Assembly (NCBI GenBank): GCA_947258515.1
Contig: CAMYIO010000037.1
Span: 1 to 33,103, forward strand
Reading direction: 5' to 3'
Origin: an uncultured Ectothiorhodospiraceae bacterium
Lineage (GTDB): Bacteria; Pseudomonadota; Gammaproteobacteria; UBA9214
DNA: 33,103 nucleotides
In this document: positions 19,779 through 28,915 of the stretch, in pieces
How positions within the stretch are numbered: the stretch's first letter is position 1
How the letters are laid out: each line of letters opens with the position of its first letter
Position numbers and translations under genes: made by a program
Notes under the pieces: model-generated
What the model saw: only the letters and a program-made list of their open reading frames with translations
What the model was told of the DNA's origin: nothing
The model's database searches: none

Positions 19779-20111
19779 ATGGAAGTCAGCGCAACATTGA
19801 AACAAGCACATATCTCGGCGCAGAAGGCCCGCCTGGTTGCAGACCAGGTTCGCGGACTGCCGGTAGAGAAGGCATTGAACCTGCTGATGTTCAGCCCGAA
19901 GAAGGCGGCTGTCATGGTGCGCAAGGTGCTCGAGTCTGCCATTGCAAACGCAGAGCACAATGAAGGTGCGGATATTGACGAACTGAAAGTGTCGGCCATT
20001 TTTGTGAATGAAGCGAGCACCATGAAACGGTTTCGTGCGCGCGCCAAGGGCCGTGGTACACGGATACTGAAACGAAACAGTCATATCACCGTAACGGTGG
20101 GTGACGTTTAG
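19779..20111 (+). CDS. rplV: 50S ribosomal protein L22
   Basis: L22 has a beta-hairpin that lines the exit tunnel and interacts with all 23S domains. The 110 residues equal the E. coli length. The block [13 protein letters not shown], with GADIDELKV after it, is nearly identical to E. coli, and the hairpin tip is [17 protein letters not shown]. No macrolide-resistance type insertion or deletion is apparent. I chose ATG 19779 rather than the preceding in-frame TTG 19776. The ribosome binding site is GAGGGCGG. Confidence 0.98.
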   Translation: MEVSATLKQAHISAQKARLVADQVRGLPVEKALNLLMFSPKKAAVMVRKVLESAIANAEHNEGADIDELKVSAIFVNEASTMKRFRARAKGRGTRILKRNSHITVTVGDV

Positions 20112-20140
20112 GCTAACCAGCGAAAAGCGAGAACAGCGGT

Positions 20141-20815
20141 ATGGGTCAAAAAGTACATCCAACGGGCATCAGGCTCGGCATTGTCAAGGACTGGACGTCT
20201 ACATGGTACGCCGGTACGGATAACTACGCCGATTACCTGAACATGGATCTGGAGATTCGTGAATACATCCGGAAGCGCCTTGCGCAGGCATCTGTCAGTC
20301 GCATCCAGATCTCACGTCCGGCACATAATGCCGTGATCACGATCCATACGGCGCGTCCGGGTATTGTCATTGGCAAGAAGGGTGAGGATATCGATCGTCT
20401 GCGCAAGGAAGTGTCACAGCGCATGGGTATCCCGGTCAACATCAATATCGAGGAGATACGCAAGCCGGAACTGGACGCTACTTTGGTCGCAGAAAGTGTT
20501 GCCCAGCAGCTGGAACGCCGCATCATGTTTCGCCGCGCCATGAAGCGTGCCGTCAGCAACAGCATGCGTATCGGTGCAGAAGGTATCAAGATCAAGGTGG
20601 GCGGCCGCCTCAACGGCGCAGAAATAGCGCGCAGCGAGTGGTATCGCGAAGGCCGTGTGCCGCTGCATACCCTGCGTGCCAATATTGATTACGGCACAGC
20701 CGAGGCGAACACAACCTACGGCAAAATCGGCGTCAAGGTGTGGATATTCAAGGGTGAGGTCATTGGTACGGCCGACGAGGCGGAAGCCGAGGCACCCCGG
20801 AAGGCAGCATCCTGA
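20141..20815 (+). CDS. rpsC: 30S ribosomal protein S3
   Basis: S3 lies at the mRNA entry tunnel and has helicase-related function with S4 and S5. The product is 224 residues (E. coli 233). It begins [18 protein letters not shown]. The KH domain carries the GxxG-type [16 protein letters not shown] motif at about 67-82, and the C-terminal domain includes [21 protein letters not shown]. The C-terminal tail is short and acidic ([13 protein letters not shown]). rplP follows after 15 nt. Confidence 0.98.
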   Translation: MGQKVHPTGIRLGIVKDWTSTWYAGTDNYADYLNMDLEIREYIRKRLAQASVSRIQISRPAHNAVITIHTARPGIVIGKKGEDIDRLRKEVSQRMGIPVNINIEEIRKPELDATLVAESVAQQLERRIMFRRAMKRAVSNSMRIGAEGIKIKVGGRLNGAEIARSEWYREGRVPLHTLRANIDYGTAEANTTYGKIGVKVWIFKGEVIGTADEAEAEAPRKAAS

Positions 20816-20830
20816 TAGCGGAGAATATTC

Positions 20831-21244
20831 ATGTTACAGCCAAAAAGAACCAAGTTTCGCAAGAAGATGAAAGGTCGCAACCGCGGCCTGGCCCAGCGTG
20901 GCAGCAAGGTCAGTTTCGGAGAGTATGGACTGAAGTCAACCGACCGTGGCCGCATGACGGCGCGCCAGATCGAGGCTGCCCGCCGTACCATAACGCGTCA
21001 CGTCAAGCGTGGTGGCAAGCTGTGGATACGCGTGTTTCCCGATGTGCCTATTACCAAGAAACCTATCGAGGTACGGCAGGGCAAGGGCAAGGGCAACGTT
21101 GAATACTGGATTGCGCAGATTCAGCCCGGTCGCATGCTTTACGAAATCGAGGGTGTATCGGAAGAAATTGCACGTGCAGCTTTCAAACTGGCCGCAGCCA
21201 AGCTGCCTTTTAAAACAGCCTTTGTGTCACGGACGGTGATGTAA
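20831..21244 (+). CDS. rplP: 50S ribosomal protein L16
   Basis: L16 positions A-site tRNA near the peptidyl transferase centre. The product is 137 residues (E. coli 136), starting [19 protein letters not shown]. The stretch [21 protein letters not shown] is typical and includes the arginine region that is hydroxylated by YcfD in E. coli. The stop TAA shares its last A with the rpmC start ATG, giving tight coupling. Confidence 0.98.
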   Translation: MLQPKRTKFRKKMKGRNRGLAQRGSKVSFGEYGLKSTDRGRMTARQIEAARRTITRHVKRGGKLWIRVFPDVPITKKPIEVRQGKGKGNVEYWIAQIQPGRMLYEIEGVSEEIARAAFKLAAAKLPFKTAFVSRTVM

Positions 21245-21447
21245 TGAATGCCGCAGATCTAAGAACCAAGTCAGTCAGCGAACTCAAGCTGGAGTTGCAT
21301 AACCTGCTGCGCGAGCGCTTTAACCTCGGTATGCAGCGTGGTACCGGTCAGCTGTCGCGCCCGGACCAGATCAGGAAGGTGCGCAGGGATATTGCACGGG
21401 TAAATACAGTATTGAACGAAAAATCCAGGGCGGGTGAGGCATCATGA
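21244..21447 (+). CDS. rpmC: 50S ribosomal protein L29
   Basis: L29 is a two-helix protein at the tunnel exit that contacts trigger factor and SRP together with L23. The product is 67 residues (E. coli 63). The motif [16 protein letters not shown] matches the family, followed by [18 protein letters not shown]. It overlaps rplP by one base and rpsQ by four (ATGA), so all three are likely coupled. Confidence 0.98.
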   Translation: MNAADLRTKSVSELKLELHNLLRERFNLGMQRGTGQLSRPDQIRKVRRDIARVNTVLNEKSRAGEAS

Positions 21448-21704
21448 GTGAGACCACTGCAACAGCACGCATTGTTACCGGCAAGGTAATAAGCGACAAG
21501 ATGGACAAGTCGGCCACCGTGATGATTGAGCGCAAGGTCAAGCATCCCGTGTACGGAAAGTATATTCGCCGCTCTACCAAGCTGCATATTCACGATGCGG
21601 AAAACACCTGCCAGGAAGGTGATACGGTGATAATCGAACAGTGCCGGCCGATCTCCAGAACAAAATCGTGGAGACTGGTGGAAGTAGTAGGTCGCAGCGA
21701 CTAG
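21444..21704 (+). CDS. rpsQ: 30S ribosomal protein S17
   Basis: S17 is an OB-fold primary binder of 16S rRNA. The product is 86 residues (E. coli 84). It shows [20 protein letters not shown] and [18 protein letters not shown], then [18 protein letters not shown]. The ATG overlaps the rpmC stop. The 63 nt before rplN hold no recognised structure. Confidence 0.98.
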   Translation: MSETTATARIVTGKVISDKMDKSATVMIERKVKHPVYGKYIRRSTKLHIHDAENTCQEGDTVIIEQCRPISRTKSWRLVEVVGRSD

Positions 21705-21767
21705 GCAGTATCCTGCGGACGAAGACCGGCAAATAATTTAATTCAACAGGGCGAACGGTACATAAGC

Positions 21768-22136
21768 ATGATTCAGATGCAAACAAAACTTGATGTTGCT
21801 GACAACAGTGGCGCACGCCGCTTGCAGTGCATCAAGGTGCTGGGTGGTTCACACCGCCGCTATGCGGGTATCGGTGACATAATCAAGGTCAGCATCAAGG
21901 AAGCCATACCTCGCGGCAAGGTCAAGAAGGGTGAGGTCTATAACGCGGTAATTGTCAGGACACGCAAGGGTGTACGACGTTCCGATGGTTCACTGATTCG
22001 CTTTGACGGCAATGCGGCGGTACTGCTGAATGCGCAGTTACAGCCGATCGGTACGCGTATCTTCGGACCGGTGACACGTGAACTGCGCAGTGAGCGCTTC
22101 ATGAAGATCATTTCGCTTGCACCGGAAGTTTTGTAG
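21768..22136 (+). CDS. rplN: 50S ribosomal protein L14
   Basis: L14 contacts L19 and 16S helix 14 and is the binding site of the silencing factor RsfS. The product is 122 residues (E. coli 123). It begins [17 protein letters not shown], followed by [15 protein letters not shown] and the C-terminal [13 protein letters not shown]. It is the first gene of what is the spc operon in E. coli. No obvious spc promoter was found in the 63 nt upstream, so read-through from S10 genes is likely. Confidence 0.98.
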   Translation: MIQMQTKLDVADNSGARRLQCIKVLGGSHRRYAGIGDIIKVSIKEAIPRGKVKKGEVYNAVIVRTRKGVRRSDGSLIRFDGNAAVLLNAQLQPIGTRIFGPVTRELRSERFMKIISLAPEVL

Positions 22137-22145
22137 GAACAGAGC

Positions 22146-22463
22146 ATGAACAGAATCAAGAAAGGTGATGACGTCATCGTGGTGGCGGGCAAGGACAAGG
22201 GCAAACAGGGCAGCGTGCTGCGTGTTCTGCCAAACGGGCGCCTGATCGTGTCTGACGTCAATATGGCGAAGCGTCATACCAAGCCGAACCCGAACAAGGG
22301 TGTGCCCGGCGGTATAGTCGAAAAGGAAATGTCGATCGATCCTTCCAATATCATGCTGTTCAATCCGCAAACCAAAAAAGGCGAACGGGTATGTTTCAGG
22401 GTGCTTGAGGACGGTCGCAAGGTGCGTTATTTCAAGTCTACCGATGAAGTGGTGGACATCTAG
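22146..22463 (+). CDS. rplX: 50S ribosomal protein L24
   Basis: L24 helps start 50S assembly and lies near the tunnel exit. The product is 105 residues (E. coli 104). The KOW motif near the start contains [17 protein letters not shown], followed by [17 protein letters not shown]. The ribosome binding site is AGGAACAGAG, 9 nt after rplN. In E. coli, S8 represses spc translation at a site around the rplX–rplE junction; I cannot identify the matching fold here. Confidence 0.98.
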   Translation: MNRIKKGDDVIVVAGKDKGKQGSVLRVLPNGRLIVSDVNMAKRHTKPNPNKGVPGGIVEKEMSIDPSNIMLFNPQTKKGERVCFRVLEDGRKVRYFKSTDEVVDI

Positions 22464-22479
22464 GTGATGGTGTAGAGAT

Positions 22480-23019
22480 ATGACCAGGCTGAAGGATTTT
22501 TACTCGGAAACAGTGACCAAACAGCTCAAGGAGCAGTTCGGTTACAAGAATGATATGGAGATTCCGCGGATCACCAAGATCACGCTCAATATGGGTGTGG
22601 GCGAGGCGATTGCCGATCGCAAGGTCATGGAACATGCAGTTAATGACATGACCAAGATTGCAGGTCAGAAACCGATTGTTATCAAGGCGCGCAAGTCCGT
22701 GGCCGGTTTCAAGCTGCGCGAGGGCTGGCCGGTTGGCTGCAAGGTGACACTGCGTCGCAGTATGATGTACGAGTTTCTTGACCGCCTGATCAGTGTGGCG
22801 ATCCCGCGTATTCGCGACTTTCGCGGCATGAACCCGAAGGCATTTGACGGTCGCGGCAACTACAACATGGGCGTCAGGGAACAGATCATTTTTCCCGAGA
22901 TTGATTACGACAAGATCGATACCCTGCGTGGTATGGATATAACACTTACGACAACTGCAAAAACGGACGAGGAAGGACGCGCGTTGCTGGCAGCGTTCAA
23001 CTTTCCGTTCAGGCACTGA
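22480..23019 (+). CDS. rplE: 50S ribosomal protein L5
   Basis: L5 binds 5S rRNA and contacts P-site tRNA. The 179 residues equal the E. coli length. Family stretches are [52 protein letters not shown] and [20 protein letters not shown]. It starts with ATG at 22480, 16 nt after rplX. Confidence 0.99.
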   Translation: MTRLKDFYSETVTKQLKEQFGYKNDMEIPRITKITLNMGVGEAIADRKVMEHAVNDMTKIAGQKPIVIKARKSVAGFKLREGWPVGCKVTLRRSMMYEFLDRLISVAIPRIRDFRGMNPKAFDGRGNYNMGVREQIIFPEIDYDKIDTLRGMDITLTTTAKTDEEGRALLAAFNFPFRH

Positions 23020-23028
23020 GGTAGAAGC

Positions 23029-23334
23029 ATGGCCAAGAATTCCATGATTGCCCGCGAGAACAAGCGCGCCCGTACTGTGAAACGATTTGCCGCAAGGCGA
23101 GCCGAACTGAAGGCGATTATCAAGAGCAGTACCAGCTCCTATGACGAACGCTACCAGGCACAACTTAAATTGCAGGAGCAGCCGCGTGATGCGAGCCCCG
23201 TACGTGGCCGTAACCGCTGCCGGGTCACCGGCAGACCGCACGGCTATTACAGAAAATTCGGACTGTCCAGAAACAAGCTGCGTGAAGCTGCAATGCGTGG
23301 TGATGTTCCCGGTCTGGTCAAGGCAAGCTGGTAA
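23029..23334 (+). CDS. rpsN: 30S ribosomal protein S14 (zinc-free type)
   Basis: S14 is a head protein of the 30S subunit near S3 and S10. The 101 residues match the long, cysteine-poor form found in E. coli; it lacks the two CxxC pairs of the short zinc form. The C-terminal part [19 protein letters not shown] is diagnostic. The ribosome binding site is GAGGTAGAAG. Confidence 0.98.
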   Translation: MAKNSMIARENKRARTVKRFAARRAELKAIIKSSTSSYDERYQAQLKLQEQPRDASPVRGRNRCRVTGRPHGYYRKFGLSRNKLREAAMRGDVPGLVKASW

Positions 23335-23340
23335 CCTATT

Positions 23341-23733
23341 ATGATGACCGATCCTATTGCTGATCTGCTGACCCGTATTCGTAATGGTCAGTCTGCCAAC
23401 AAGGTGGAGGTTTCCATGCCTTCATCGACGTTGAAGTGTGCCATCGCACAGGTATTGAAAGACGAGGGTTACATTAACGATTTCTCCACTGCTGATGAAG
23501 ACGGCAAGATGGTGCTGACGGTCACGCTGAAGTACCACAATGGTACGCCGGTGATCGAGATGATCCAGCGCTCCAGTCGTCCGGGTTTGCGCCTCTACAA
23601 GGGCAAGGATGATATTCCGCGTATCCAGAACGGACTCGGTGTGGCTATCGTCTCGACCTCCAAGGGTGTAATGAGCGATCGTCAGGCCCGTGCTGCCGGT
23701 GAAGGTGGCGAAATCCTTTGTGTTGTAAGTTAA
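23341..23733 (+). CDS. rpsH: 30S ribosomal protein S8
   Basis: S8 binds the central domain of 16S rRNA and, in E. coli, represses the spc operon. The product is 130 residues. It begins [17 protein letters not shown], with [21 protein letters not shown] at the end. Two adjacent ATGs (23341, 23344) are possible; the first matches the spacing in E. coli (MSMQDPIAD). The ribosome binding site is weak and only 6 nt separate it from rpsN, so coupling with rpsN is likely. Confidence 0.98.
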   Translation: MMTDPIADLLTRIRNGQSANKVEVSMPSSTLKCAIAQVLKDEGYINDFSTADEDGKMVLTVTLKYHNGTPVIEMIQRSSRPGLRLYKGKDDIPRIQNGLGVAIVSTSKGVMSDRQARAAGEGGEILCVVS

Positions 23734-23745
23734 GCGGATAGAGTC

Positions 23746-24279
23746 ATGTCTAGAATTGCAAAACAACCGGTGTCTGTTCCTGCTGCAGTGGAAGTCACCG
23801 AGAATGGCCAGCAGATTACGGTCAAGGGCCCCAAGGGCACACTGGTTCACAATATACATGAACTCGTGGAAATGAAGCGCGAGGACGGCGAACTGAGCTT
23901 CAGCCCGCGCGATGGATCCAAGGCTTCCAATGCGCTGGCCGGTACCACCCGGTCGCTGGTCAGCAACCTGGTGACCGGTGTCAACGACGGTTACGAAAAG
24001 AAACTGGAACTGGTCGGCGTTGGTTACCGCGCGCAGGCCAGGGGCAAGGTGCTGAACCTGACCCTGGGTTTCTCGCACCCGGTCGACTACGAGGTGCCTG
24101 AAGGTGTCACGGCTGAAACGCCGAGCCAGACAGAAATTTTACTGAAAGGTGCAGACAAGCAACAAGTCGGCCAGGTTGCTGCAGAGATACGCGCCTTTCG
24201 TCCGCCGGAGCCTTACAAGGGCAAGGGTGTTCGTTATGCGGATGAAGTTGTGGTCCGCAAAGAAGCCAAGAAGAAATAG
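23746..24279 (+). CDS. rplF: 50S ribosomal protein L6
   Basis: L6 lies near the sarcin-ricin loop and factor-binding site. The 177 residues equal the E. coli length. It starts [17 protein letters not shown] and contains VKGPKGTL, the two-fold repeated domain, [20 protein letters not shown], and the C-terminal [17 protein letters not shown]. It starts 12 nt after rpsH. Confidence 0.99.
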   Translation: MSRIAKQPVSVPAAVEVTENGQQITVKGPKGTLVHNIHELVEMKREDGELSFSPRDGSKASNALAGTTRSLVSNLVTGVNDGYEKKLELVGVGYRAQARGKVLNLTLGFSHPVDYEVPEGVTAETPSQTEILLKGADKQQVGQVAAEIRAFRPPEPYKGKGVRYADEVVVRKEAKKK

Positions 24280-24288
24280 GCAATTATT

Positions 24289-24642
24289 ATGGACAAGAAA
24301 CAATCACGTTTACGTCGTGCACGCCGTACCCGGGCTCATATCAAGACCATGGGCGTTACACGCCTGTGTATACACAAGACGCCACGCCACATGTATGCAC
24401 AGATTATCTCGCCGCAAGGCAATACCGTGGTCGCCAGTGCCTCGACGCTGGAAAGTGATGTTCGTAAAGACGTTAAATCTACCGGTGGTGTTGCCGCTGC
24501 AAGTGCAGTTGGACAAGTGGTTGCAGAGCGCGCCAGGGCCGCAGGAATTACCCGGGTAGCGTTCGATCGTTCCGGTTTTAAATATCATGGCCGCGTAAAA
24601 GCACTGGCTGATGCCGCGCGCGAGAACGGCCTGGAATTTTGA
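24289..24642 (+). CDS. rplR: 50S ribosomal protein L18
   Basis: L18 joins L5 in binding 5S rRNA in the central protuberance. The 117 residues equal the E. coli length. The basic N-terminus ([16 protein letters not shown]) is followed by [17 protein letters not shown] and by [20 protein letters not shown], which is typical. It starts 9 nt after rplF; 28 nt separate it from rpsE. Confidence 0.98.
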   Translation: MDKKQSRLRRARRTRAHIKTMGVTRLCIHKTPRHMYAQIISPQGNTVVASASTLESDVRKDVKSTGGVAAASAVGQVVAERARAAGITRVAFDRSGFKYHGRVKALADAARENGLEF

Positions 24643-24670
24643 TATAGGGTTTTCTGATAAAGGTCAAGTT

Positions 24671-25177
24671 ATGGGAAGAGTAGATGCACAGGCACAGGGT
24701 GACGGACTGCTTGAAAAGCTGGTCACGGTTAACCGTGTAGCGAAGGTTGTCAAGGGTGGTCGCCAGTTCGGCTTTACTGCGTTGACCGTTGTCGGTGACG
24801 GTGAGGGTCGTGTCGGTTATGGCTACGGCAAGGCCCGGGAAGTGCCTGTTGCTATCCAGAAGGCGATGGAAGCGGCACGCAAGAACATGATTGAGGTCAA
24901 CCTCAAGGATGGCACGCTGCAATACGCCCTGAACGCACGACACGGTGCCGCCAAGGTTTACATGCAGCCTGCCTCCGAAGGTACCGGCATTATCGCGGGC
25001 GGTGCCATGCGCGCCGTTTTTGAAGTCGTTGGCGTGCATAATGTTCTGGCAAAGTGCATCGGTTCCAACAATCCGAATAACGTGTTACGTGCCACCATCC
25101 GCGGACTTCAGGAAATGCGTTCGCCGGATGATATCGCGAGCAAGCGTGGCAAGACAGTAGCGGATATTCTGGAGTAA
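24671..25177 (+). CDS. rpsE: 30S ribosomal protein S5
   Basis: S5 works with S4 in decoding accuracy and with S3 and S4 at the mRNA entrance. The product is 168 residues (E. coli 167). The N-terminal dsRNA-binding-like domain has [20 protein letters not shown] (the hairpin linked to spectinomycin resistance shows no deletion), then [14 protein letters not shown]. The C-terminal domain has [20 protein letters not shown] chose ATG 24671 after AAAGGTCAAG; an in-frame upstream extension to 24611 lies within rplR and is not family-like. Confidence 0.98.
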   Translation: MGRVDAQAQGDGLLEKLVTVNRVAKVVKGGRQFGFTALTVVGDGEGRVGYGYGKAREVPVAIQKAMEAARKNMIEVNLKDGTLQYALNARHGAAKVYMQPASEGTGIIAGGAMRAVFEVVGVHNVLAKCIGSNNPNNVLRATIRGLQEMRSPDDIASKRGKTVADILE

Positions 25178-25180
25178 GAC

Positions 25181-25366
25181 ATGGCCAGCGTAAAGAAAAT
25201 CAGAATTTCACAGACGAAGAGTTCCAATGGTCGCCTGCAGAGCCACAAGGCCACGTTAATCGGCCTGGGTTTGCGTCGTATCCGCCATACCGTGGAACTG
25301 GACGATACCCCGGAAATACGGGGCATGATCAACAAGGTTGCCTATATGGTAAGGGTCGAGGACTAG
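25181..25366 (+). CDS. rpmD: 50S ribosomal protein L30
   Basis: L30 is a small late-binding 50S protein. The product is 61 residues (E. coli 59), with [20 protein letters not shown], then [20 protein letters not shown] and [13 protein letters not shown]. It starts 3 nt after rpsE and ends 3 nt before rplO, which fits translational coupling. Confidence 0.97.
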   Translation: MASVKKIRISQTKSSNGRLQSHKATLIGLGLRRIRHTVELDDTPEIRGMINKVAYMVRVED

Positions 25367-25369
25367 ACA

Positions 25370-25804
25370 ATGCGTCTGAATACATTAAAACCGGCTGACG
25401 GCAGCAGCAAAGACCGCAAGCGTGTCGGCCGTGGTATCGGTTCGGGGCTGGGCAAGACCTGTGGCCGTGGTCACAAGGGTCAGAAGTCACGCTCCGGTGG
25501 TTACCACAAGATCGGTTTCGAAGGCGGGCAGATGCCGTTGCAGCGTCGCTTGCCGAAAATGGGTTTCCTGTCGCGCAAGTCACGCTTTATCGATGAACTG
25601 CGCTTGAACGAACTGGCGCTGGTCAATGCTGATGTCATTGACCTGGCTGCATTGAAGGCAGTCAACCTGATCTCGCGTGAAGTCCGCAGTGTCAAGGTGT
25701 TCGCATCCGGTGCGATCGACAAGGCTGTAACCCTGAAAGGTATACGGGTCACAAAGGGTGCGCGTGCTGCAATTGAAGCGGCCGGTGGCAAGATCGAGGA
25801 ATAA
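25370..25804 (+). CDS. rplO: 50S ribosomal protein L15
   Basis: L15 is a late assembly protein with a long basic N-terminal extension that threads into 23S rRNA. The 144 residues equal the E. coli length. The extension has [21 protein letters not shown] and [18 protein letters not shown]. The stop TAA is directly followed by the secY ATG. Confidence 0.99.
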   Translation: MRLNTLKPADGSSKDRKRVGRGIGSGLGKTCGRGHKGQKSRSGGYHKIGFEGGQMPLQRRLPKMGFLSRKSRFIDELRLNELALVNADVIDLAALKAVNLISREVRSVKVFASGAIDKAVTLKGIRVTKGARAAIEAAGGKIEE

Positions 25805-27160
25805 ATGGCAACAGGAAATACACTTTCAGGTACCGCCTCGAGTATCGGGCAGATGAAAGAGCTGCGCCAGCGGCTCTTTTTCGTCATTGGTGCCATCGTC
25901 GTCTTTCGTATCGGCTCGTTCATTCCGTTGCCGGGAATCGATCCGGTGGTGCTTGCTGCACTGGTAGACCAGCAGCGTGGCACGATTCTGGAGATGTTCA
26001 ATATGTTTTCCGGTGGCGCGCTGGAGCGGTTGTCGCTGTTCGCGCTCGGCATCATGCCCTACATCTCGGCATCGATTATCATGAACCTGCTGACCGTGAC
26101 GGTACCGTCACTGGAAGCCCTGAAGAAAGAAGGCGGTGAAGCCGGTCGCCACAAGATCACGCAATACACCCGCTACGGGACCGTGGGCCTGGCCACCATG
26201 CAGGCCTTCGGCATCTCCAGCGCGTTGCAAAGCCAGCAGGTCGCCGGCAGTGCACTGGTGATTAATCCAGGGCCGAGTTTTGTGCTGACGGCCATCGTTA
26301 CGCTGGTGACCGGAACCGTATTCCTGATGTGGCTCGGTGAGCAGGTCACGGAACGCGGTGTCGGTAACGGCATCTCGATTATCATCTTTTCCGGTATCGT
26401 CTCCGGCCTGCCATCAGCCATTGGCGGCACACTGGAACTGGCGCGTACCGGTGAAATGAACGTGCTGACCATCCTGGTGCTGTTTGCACTGGCACTGGCA
26501 GTGACCGGATTTGTGGTGTTTGTCGAACGCGGTCAACGCCGTATTACCGTGAATTACGCGAAGCGGCAACAGGGGCGCAAGGTGTATGCGGCACAGAGTA
26601 CGCACCTGCCGCTGAAGCTGAACATGGCGGGTGTGATACCGCCGATCTTTGCGTCCAGTATCATTCTGTTCCCCGCGACCATGGGTAGCTGGGTCGGGCA
26701 GGGCGAAGGTATGGGCTGGTTAAAGGATATCGCCGCGACATTGTCGCCGGGTCAGCCGTTGTATGTGATTTTCTATGCACTGGCCATCGTGTTCTTCTGT
26801 TTTTTCTATACGGCACTGGTATTCAATGCCAAGGAAACAGCGGACAACCTGAAGAAGTCCGGTGCCTTTATCCCGGGTATCCGGCCGGGTGAGCAGACCG
26901 CCAAATATATCGACGGTGTCATGACGCGGCTGACCACGGCCGGCGCGGTGTACATCACCCTGGTCTGCCTGATGCCGGAATTTCTGATTCTTTACTGGAA
27001 CGTACCGTTCTATTTTGGTGGTACTTCCCTGTTGATTATTGTCGTGGTGACCATGGACTTCATGGCACAGGTTCAGACGCACCTGGTTTCGCACCAGTAC
27101 AGCGGCTTGATGAAGAAGGCGAACCTGAAGGGTCACGGCGGGACCGGCATGCTGCGCTAG
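25805..27160 (+). CDS. secY: Preprotein translocase subunit SecY
   Basis: SecY is the channel subunit of the Sec translocon in the inner membrane. The 451-residue product (E. coli 443) shows about ten hydrophobic segments. Typical motifs are [13 protein letters not shown] at the first membrane segment, [35 protein letters not shown], the cytosolic loop [16 protein letters not shown] that engages SecA and the ribosome, and [14 protein letters not shown]. The partner SecE is encoded at 251-628. There is no spacing to rplO. Confidence 0.99.
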   Translation: MATGNTLSGTASSIGQMKELRQRLFFVIGAIVVFRIGSFIPLPGIDPVVLAALVDQQRGTILEMFNMFSGGALERLSLFALGIMPYISASIIMNLLTVTVPSLEALKKEGGEAGRHKITQYTRYGTVGLATMQAFGISSALQSQQVAGSALVINPGPSFVLTAIVTLVTGTVFLMWLGEQVTERGVGNGISIIIFSGIVSGLPSAIGGTLELARTGEMNVLTILVLFALALAVTGFVVFVERGQRRITVNYAKRQQGRKVYAAQSTHLPLKLNMAGVIPPIFASSIILFPATMGSWVGQGEGMGWLKDIAATLSPGQPLYVIFYALAIVFFCFFYTALVFNAKETADNLKKSGAFIPGIRPGEQTAKYIDGVMTRLTTAGAVYITLVCLMPEFLILYWNVPFYFGGTSLLIIVVVTMDFMAQVQTHLVSHQYSGLMKKANLKGHGGTGMLR

Positions 27161-27188
27161 CGGCGGCCTTTTTTAGAGGTGTAGGGAC

Positions 27189-27302
27189 ATGAAAGTACGT
27201 GCTTCAGTCAAGCGTATCTGCCGCAACTGCAAGGTAATCCGTCGCAACGGCGTTGTGCGCGTCATCTGTAAAGATGGACGTCACAAGCAGCGACAGGGCT
27301 AG
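27189..27302 (+). CDS. rpmJ: 50S ribosomal protein L36 (zinc-binding type)
   Basis: This 37-residue protein reads [20 protein letters not shown], then [17 protein letters not shown]. Cys11, Cys14, Cys27 and His32 form the zinc ribbon of the C+ form of L36. GTAGGGAC precedes the ATG as ribosome binding site, 28 nt after secY. It is the last gene before the alpha operon; in E. coli rpmJ is also placed after secY. Confidence 0.97.
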   Translation: MKVRASVKRICRNCKVIRRNGVVRVICKDGRHKQRQG

Positions 27303-27378
27303 TCAGTCGCGGACAGTATGCAAGACATTGAAAAACATGCAAAAACGAGCCTGATGATGCGGCGAATGCGCGGCTGAC
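27302..27378 (+). promoter_or_regulatory. Long-range stem after rpmJ, possible attenuator
   Basis: GTCAGTCGCG (27302-27311) pairs with CGCGGCTGAC (27369-27378), ten pairs including one G·T, enclosing a 57-nt loop. The stem starts within the rpmJ stop codon and is followed by a T-rich stretch (GTGTTTGTTTGTATTTG). It could reduce spc transcription into the alpha operon or protect the rpmJ 3' end. The large loop makes a classic terminator unlikely. Confidence 0.35.
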
Positions 27379-27394
27379 AGGTGTTTGTTTGTAT

Positions 27395-27423
27395 TTGATT
27401 TATTGGCGGTCAAAGGCTATCCT
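27395..27423 (+). promoter_or_regulatory. Possible promoter for the alpha operon
   Basis: TTGATT (27395-27400) and TATCCT (27418-27423) are separated by exactly 17 nt; each box matches the sigma-70 consensus at four of six positions. A start near 27430 would give an rpsM leader of about 45 nt. E. coli has a TATCCT in a comparable place within the S4-regulated alpha leader, so the string might be part of leader RNA instead. I could not draw the S4-binding pseudoknot with confidence. Confidence 0.4.
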
Positions 27424-27474
27424 ACCCTGCTTTTCGCGCCGCACTCAATACAATAGCGTTTGGAGATTATTTAG

Positions 27475-27831
27475 ATGGCACGTATTGCCGGGATTAACAT
27501 TGCACCGCACAAGCATGCGGAGATTGCCCTGACGGGTATCTATGGTATCGGTCGCATCACTGCGCGCAAGATCTGTGCGGACACTGGTGTCAAACCGGAC
27601 ACCAAGATCAAGGACCTGACAGAGGCCGAGGTGGAGTCCATCCGCAACGAGATTGTCAAGTACACCATAGAAGGTGACCTGCGTCGTACCATCTCCATGA
27701 ATATCAAGCGACTGATGGACCTGGGCAGCTATCGTGGAATCCGCCATCGTCGCGGTTTGCCGCTGCGCGGACAGCAAACACAAACCAATGCACGTACCCG
27801 CAAGGGTCCGCGCCGCCCGATTCGCAAGTAA
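27475..27831 (+). CDS. rpsM: 30S ribosomal protein S13
   Basis: S13 contacts P-site tRNA and forms the inter-subunit bridges with L5. The 118 residues equal the E. coli length. It shows [32 protein letters not shown], and the basic tail [20 protein letters not shown]. The ribosome binding site TTGGAG lies 9 nt before the ATG. It is the first gene of the alpha operon; the 172-nt gap upstream holds the stem and possible promoter listed separately. Confidence 0.99.
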   Translation: MARIAGINIAPHKHAEIALTGIYGIGRITARKICADTGVKPDTKIKDLTEAEVESIRNEIVKYTIEGDLRRTISMNIKRLMDLGSYRGIRHRRGLPLRGQQTQTNARTRKGPRRPIRK

Positions 27832-27873
27832 TTTACATTAACCAGTAATCGTAGTTAACACCGGAACCCAGGT

Positions 27874-28257
27874 ATGGCACAGGCACCCACTCGCAAGAAA
27901 GTGAAGAAGGACGTCGCTGACGGCATCGCGCACATTCACGCATCATTCAACAATACCATCATCATGATCACCGATCGCCAGGGTAATGCCCTTGCCTGGG
28001 CGACCGCGGGTGGTTCAGGGTTCCGCGGTTCGCGCAAGAGCACGCCGTTTGCCGCGCAGGTCGCTGCTGAAAAAGCCGGTGACAAAGTCAAGGAATACGG
28101 CATGAAAAATCTTGAAGTAGAAGTCAAGGGCCCGGGCCCCGGTCGCGAATCCGCGGTACGTGCGCTGAATAATGCCGGTTTTCAGATTACCAATATCACT
28201 GACGTGACACCGATACCGCATAACGGCTGTCGGCCACCGAAAAAACGTCGCGTTTAG
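27874..28257 (+). CDS. rpsK: 30S ribosomal protein S11
   Basis: S11 is on the 30S platform near the mRNA exit and binds with S6 and S18. The product is 127 residues (E. coli 129). It has [40 protein letters not shown] and the C-terminal [18 protein letters not shown]. It starts 42 nt after rpsM and ends 13 nt before rpsD. Confidence 0.99.
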   Translation: MAQAPTRKKVKKDVADGIAHIHASFNNTIIMITDRQGNALAWATAGGSGFRGSRKSTPFAAQVAAEKAGDKVKEYGMKNLEVEVKGPGPGRESAVRALNNAGFQITNITDVTPIPHNGCRPPKKRRV

Positions 28258-28270
28258 AAAGGAAAAGATC

Positions 28271-28897
28271 ATGGCAAAGTACACTGGATCCAAATGCCGC
28301 CAATGCCGCCGCGAAGGTGGCAAGCTGTTTCTGAAAGGCGAAAAATGCTTTACCTCGAAGTGCCCGGTTGAGAACCGTCCGTTTCCGCCCGGCCAGCACG
28401 GCCAGCGCCGTACGCGGCTGTCTGATTATGCGACCCAGTTACGTGAAAAGCAGAAGGTGCGCCGGATCTACGGGGTTCTGGAGAAGCAGTTCCGCAATTA
28501 CTACAAGAAGGCGGCCGGTACCAAGGGCTCGACCGGTGAAAACCTGTTGCAGTTACTTGAAGGGCGTCTCGATAATGTGGTCTACCGCATGGGTTTTGCA
28601 TCTTCGCGCAGCGAGTCACGTCAGCTGGTGCGCCACAACGGTATCAGTGTCAATGGTTCGCGGGTAAATATACCGTCCTACCAGGTTCAGCCGAGCGATG
28701 TCGTCGGCATTACCGACAAGGGTCGCTCACAGCTGCGTATCAAGTCAGCCATTGAGCTGGCGCAGCAGCGCGGCTTTTCAGACTGGATTGACGTCGATAC
28801 CAAGAAGATTGAAGGGGTGTACAAATCACGGCCCGAGCGCAGTGAATTGCCCGCTGATATCAACGAACATCTGATCGTCGAATTGTATTCTAAGTAA
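28271..28897 (+). CDS. rpsD: 30S ribosomal protein S4, four-cysteine (zinc) type
   Basis: S4 nucleates 30S assembly, takes part in decoding accuracy, and in E. coli represses the alpha operon. The product is 208 residues (E. coli 206). The N-terminal domain has C9-x2-C12-x13-C26-x4-C31, the zinc site seen in Thermus S4; from memory, E. coli S4 has only the last cysteine. The neighbouring [17 protein letters not shown] also looks Thermus-like. The S4 RNA-binding domain follows ([31 protein letters not shown]). The ribosome binding site is AAAGGAAAAG. Confidence 0.98.
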   Translation: MAKYTGSKCRQCRREGGKLFLKGEKCFTSKCPVENRPFPPGQHGQRRTRLSDYATQLREKQKVRRIYGVLEKQFRNYYKKAAGTKGSTGENLLQLLEGRLDNVVYRMGFASSRSESRQLVRHNGISVNGSRVNIPSYQVQPSDVVGITDKGRSQLRIKSAIELAQQRGFSDWIDVDTKKIEGVYKSRPERSELPADINEHLIVELYSK

Positions 28898-28915
28898 TTT
28901 CTGAGGGATTTATAC

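Noticed and set aside
24611-24670. N-terminal extension of S5
   Set aside because: The upstream bases belong to the end of rplR. The ATG at 24671 gives the normal S5 length and has its own ribosome binding site.
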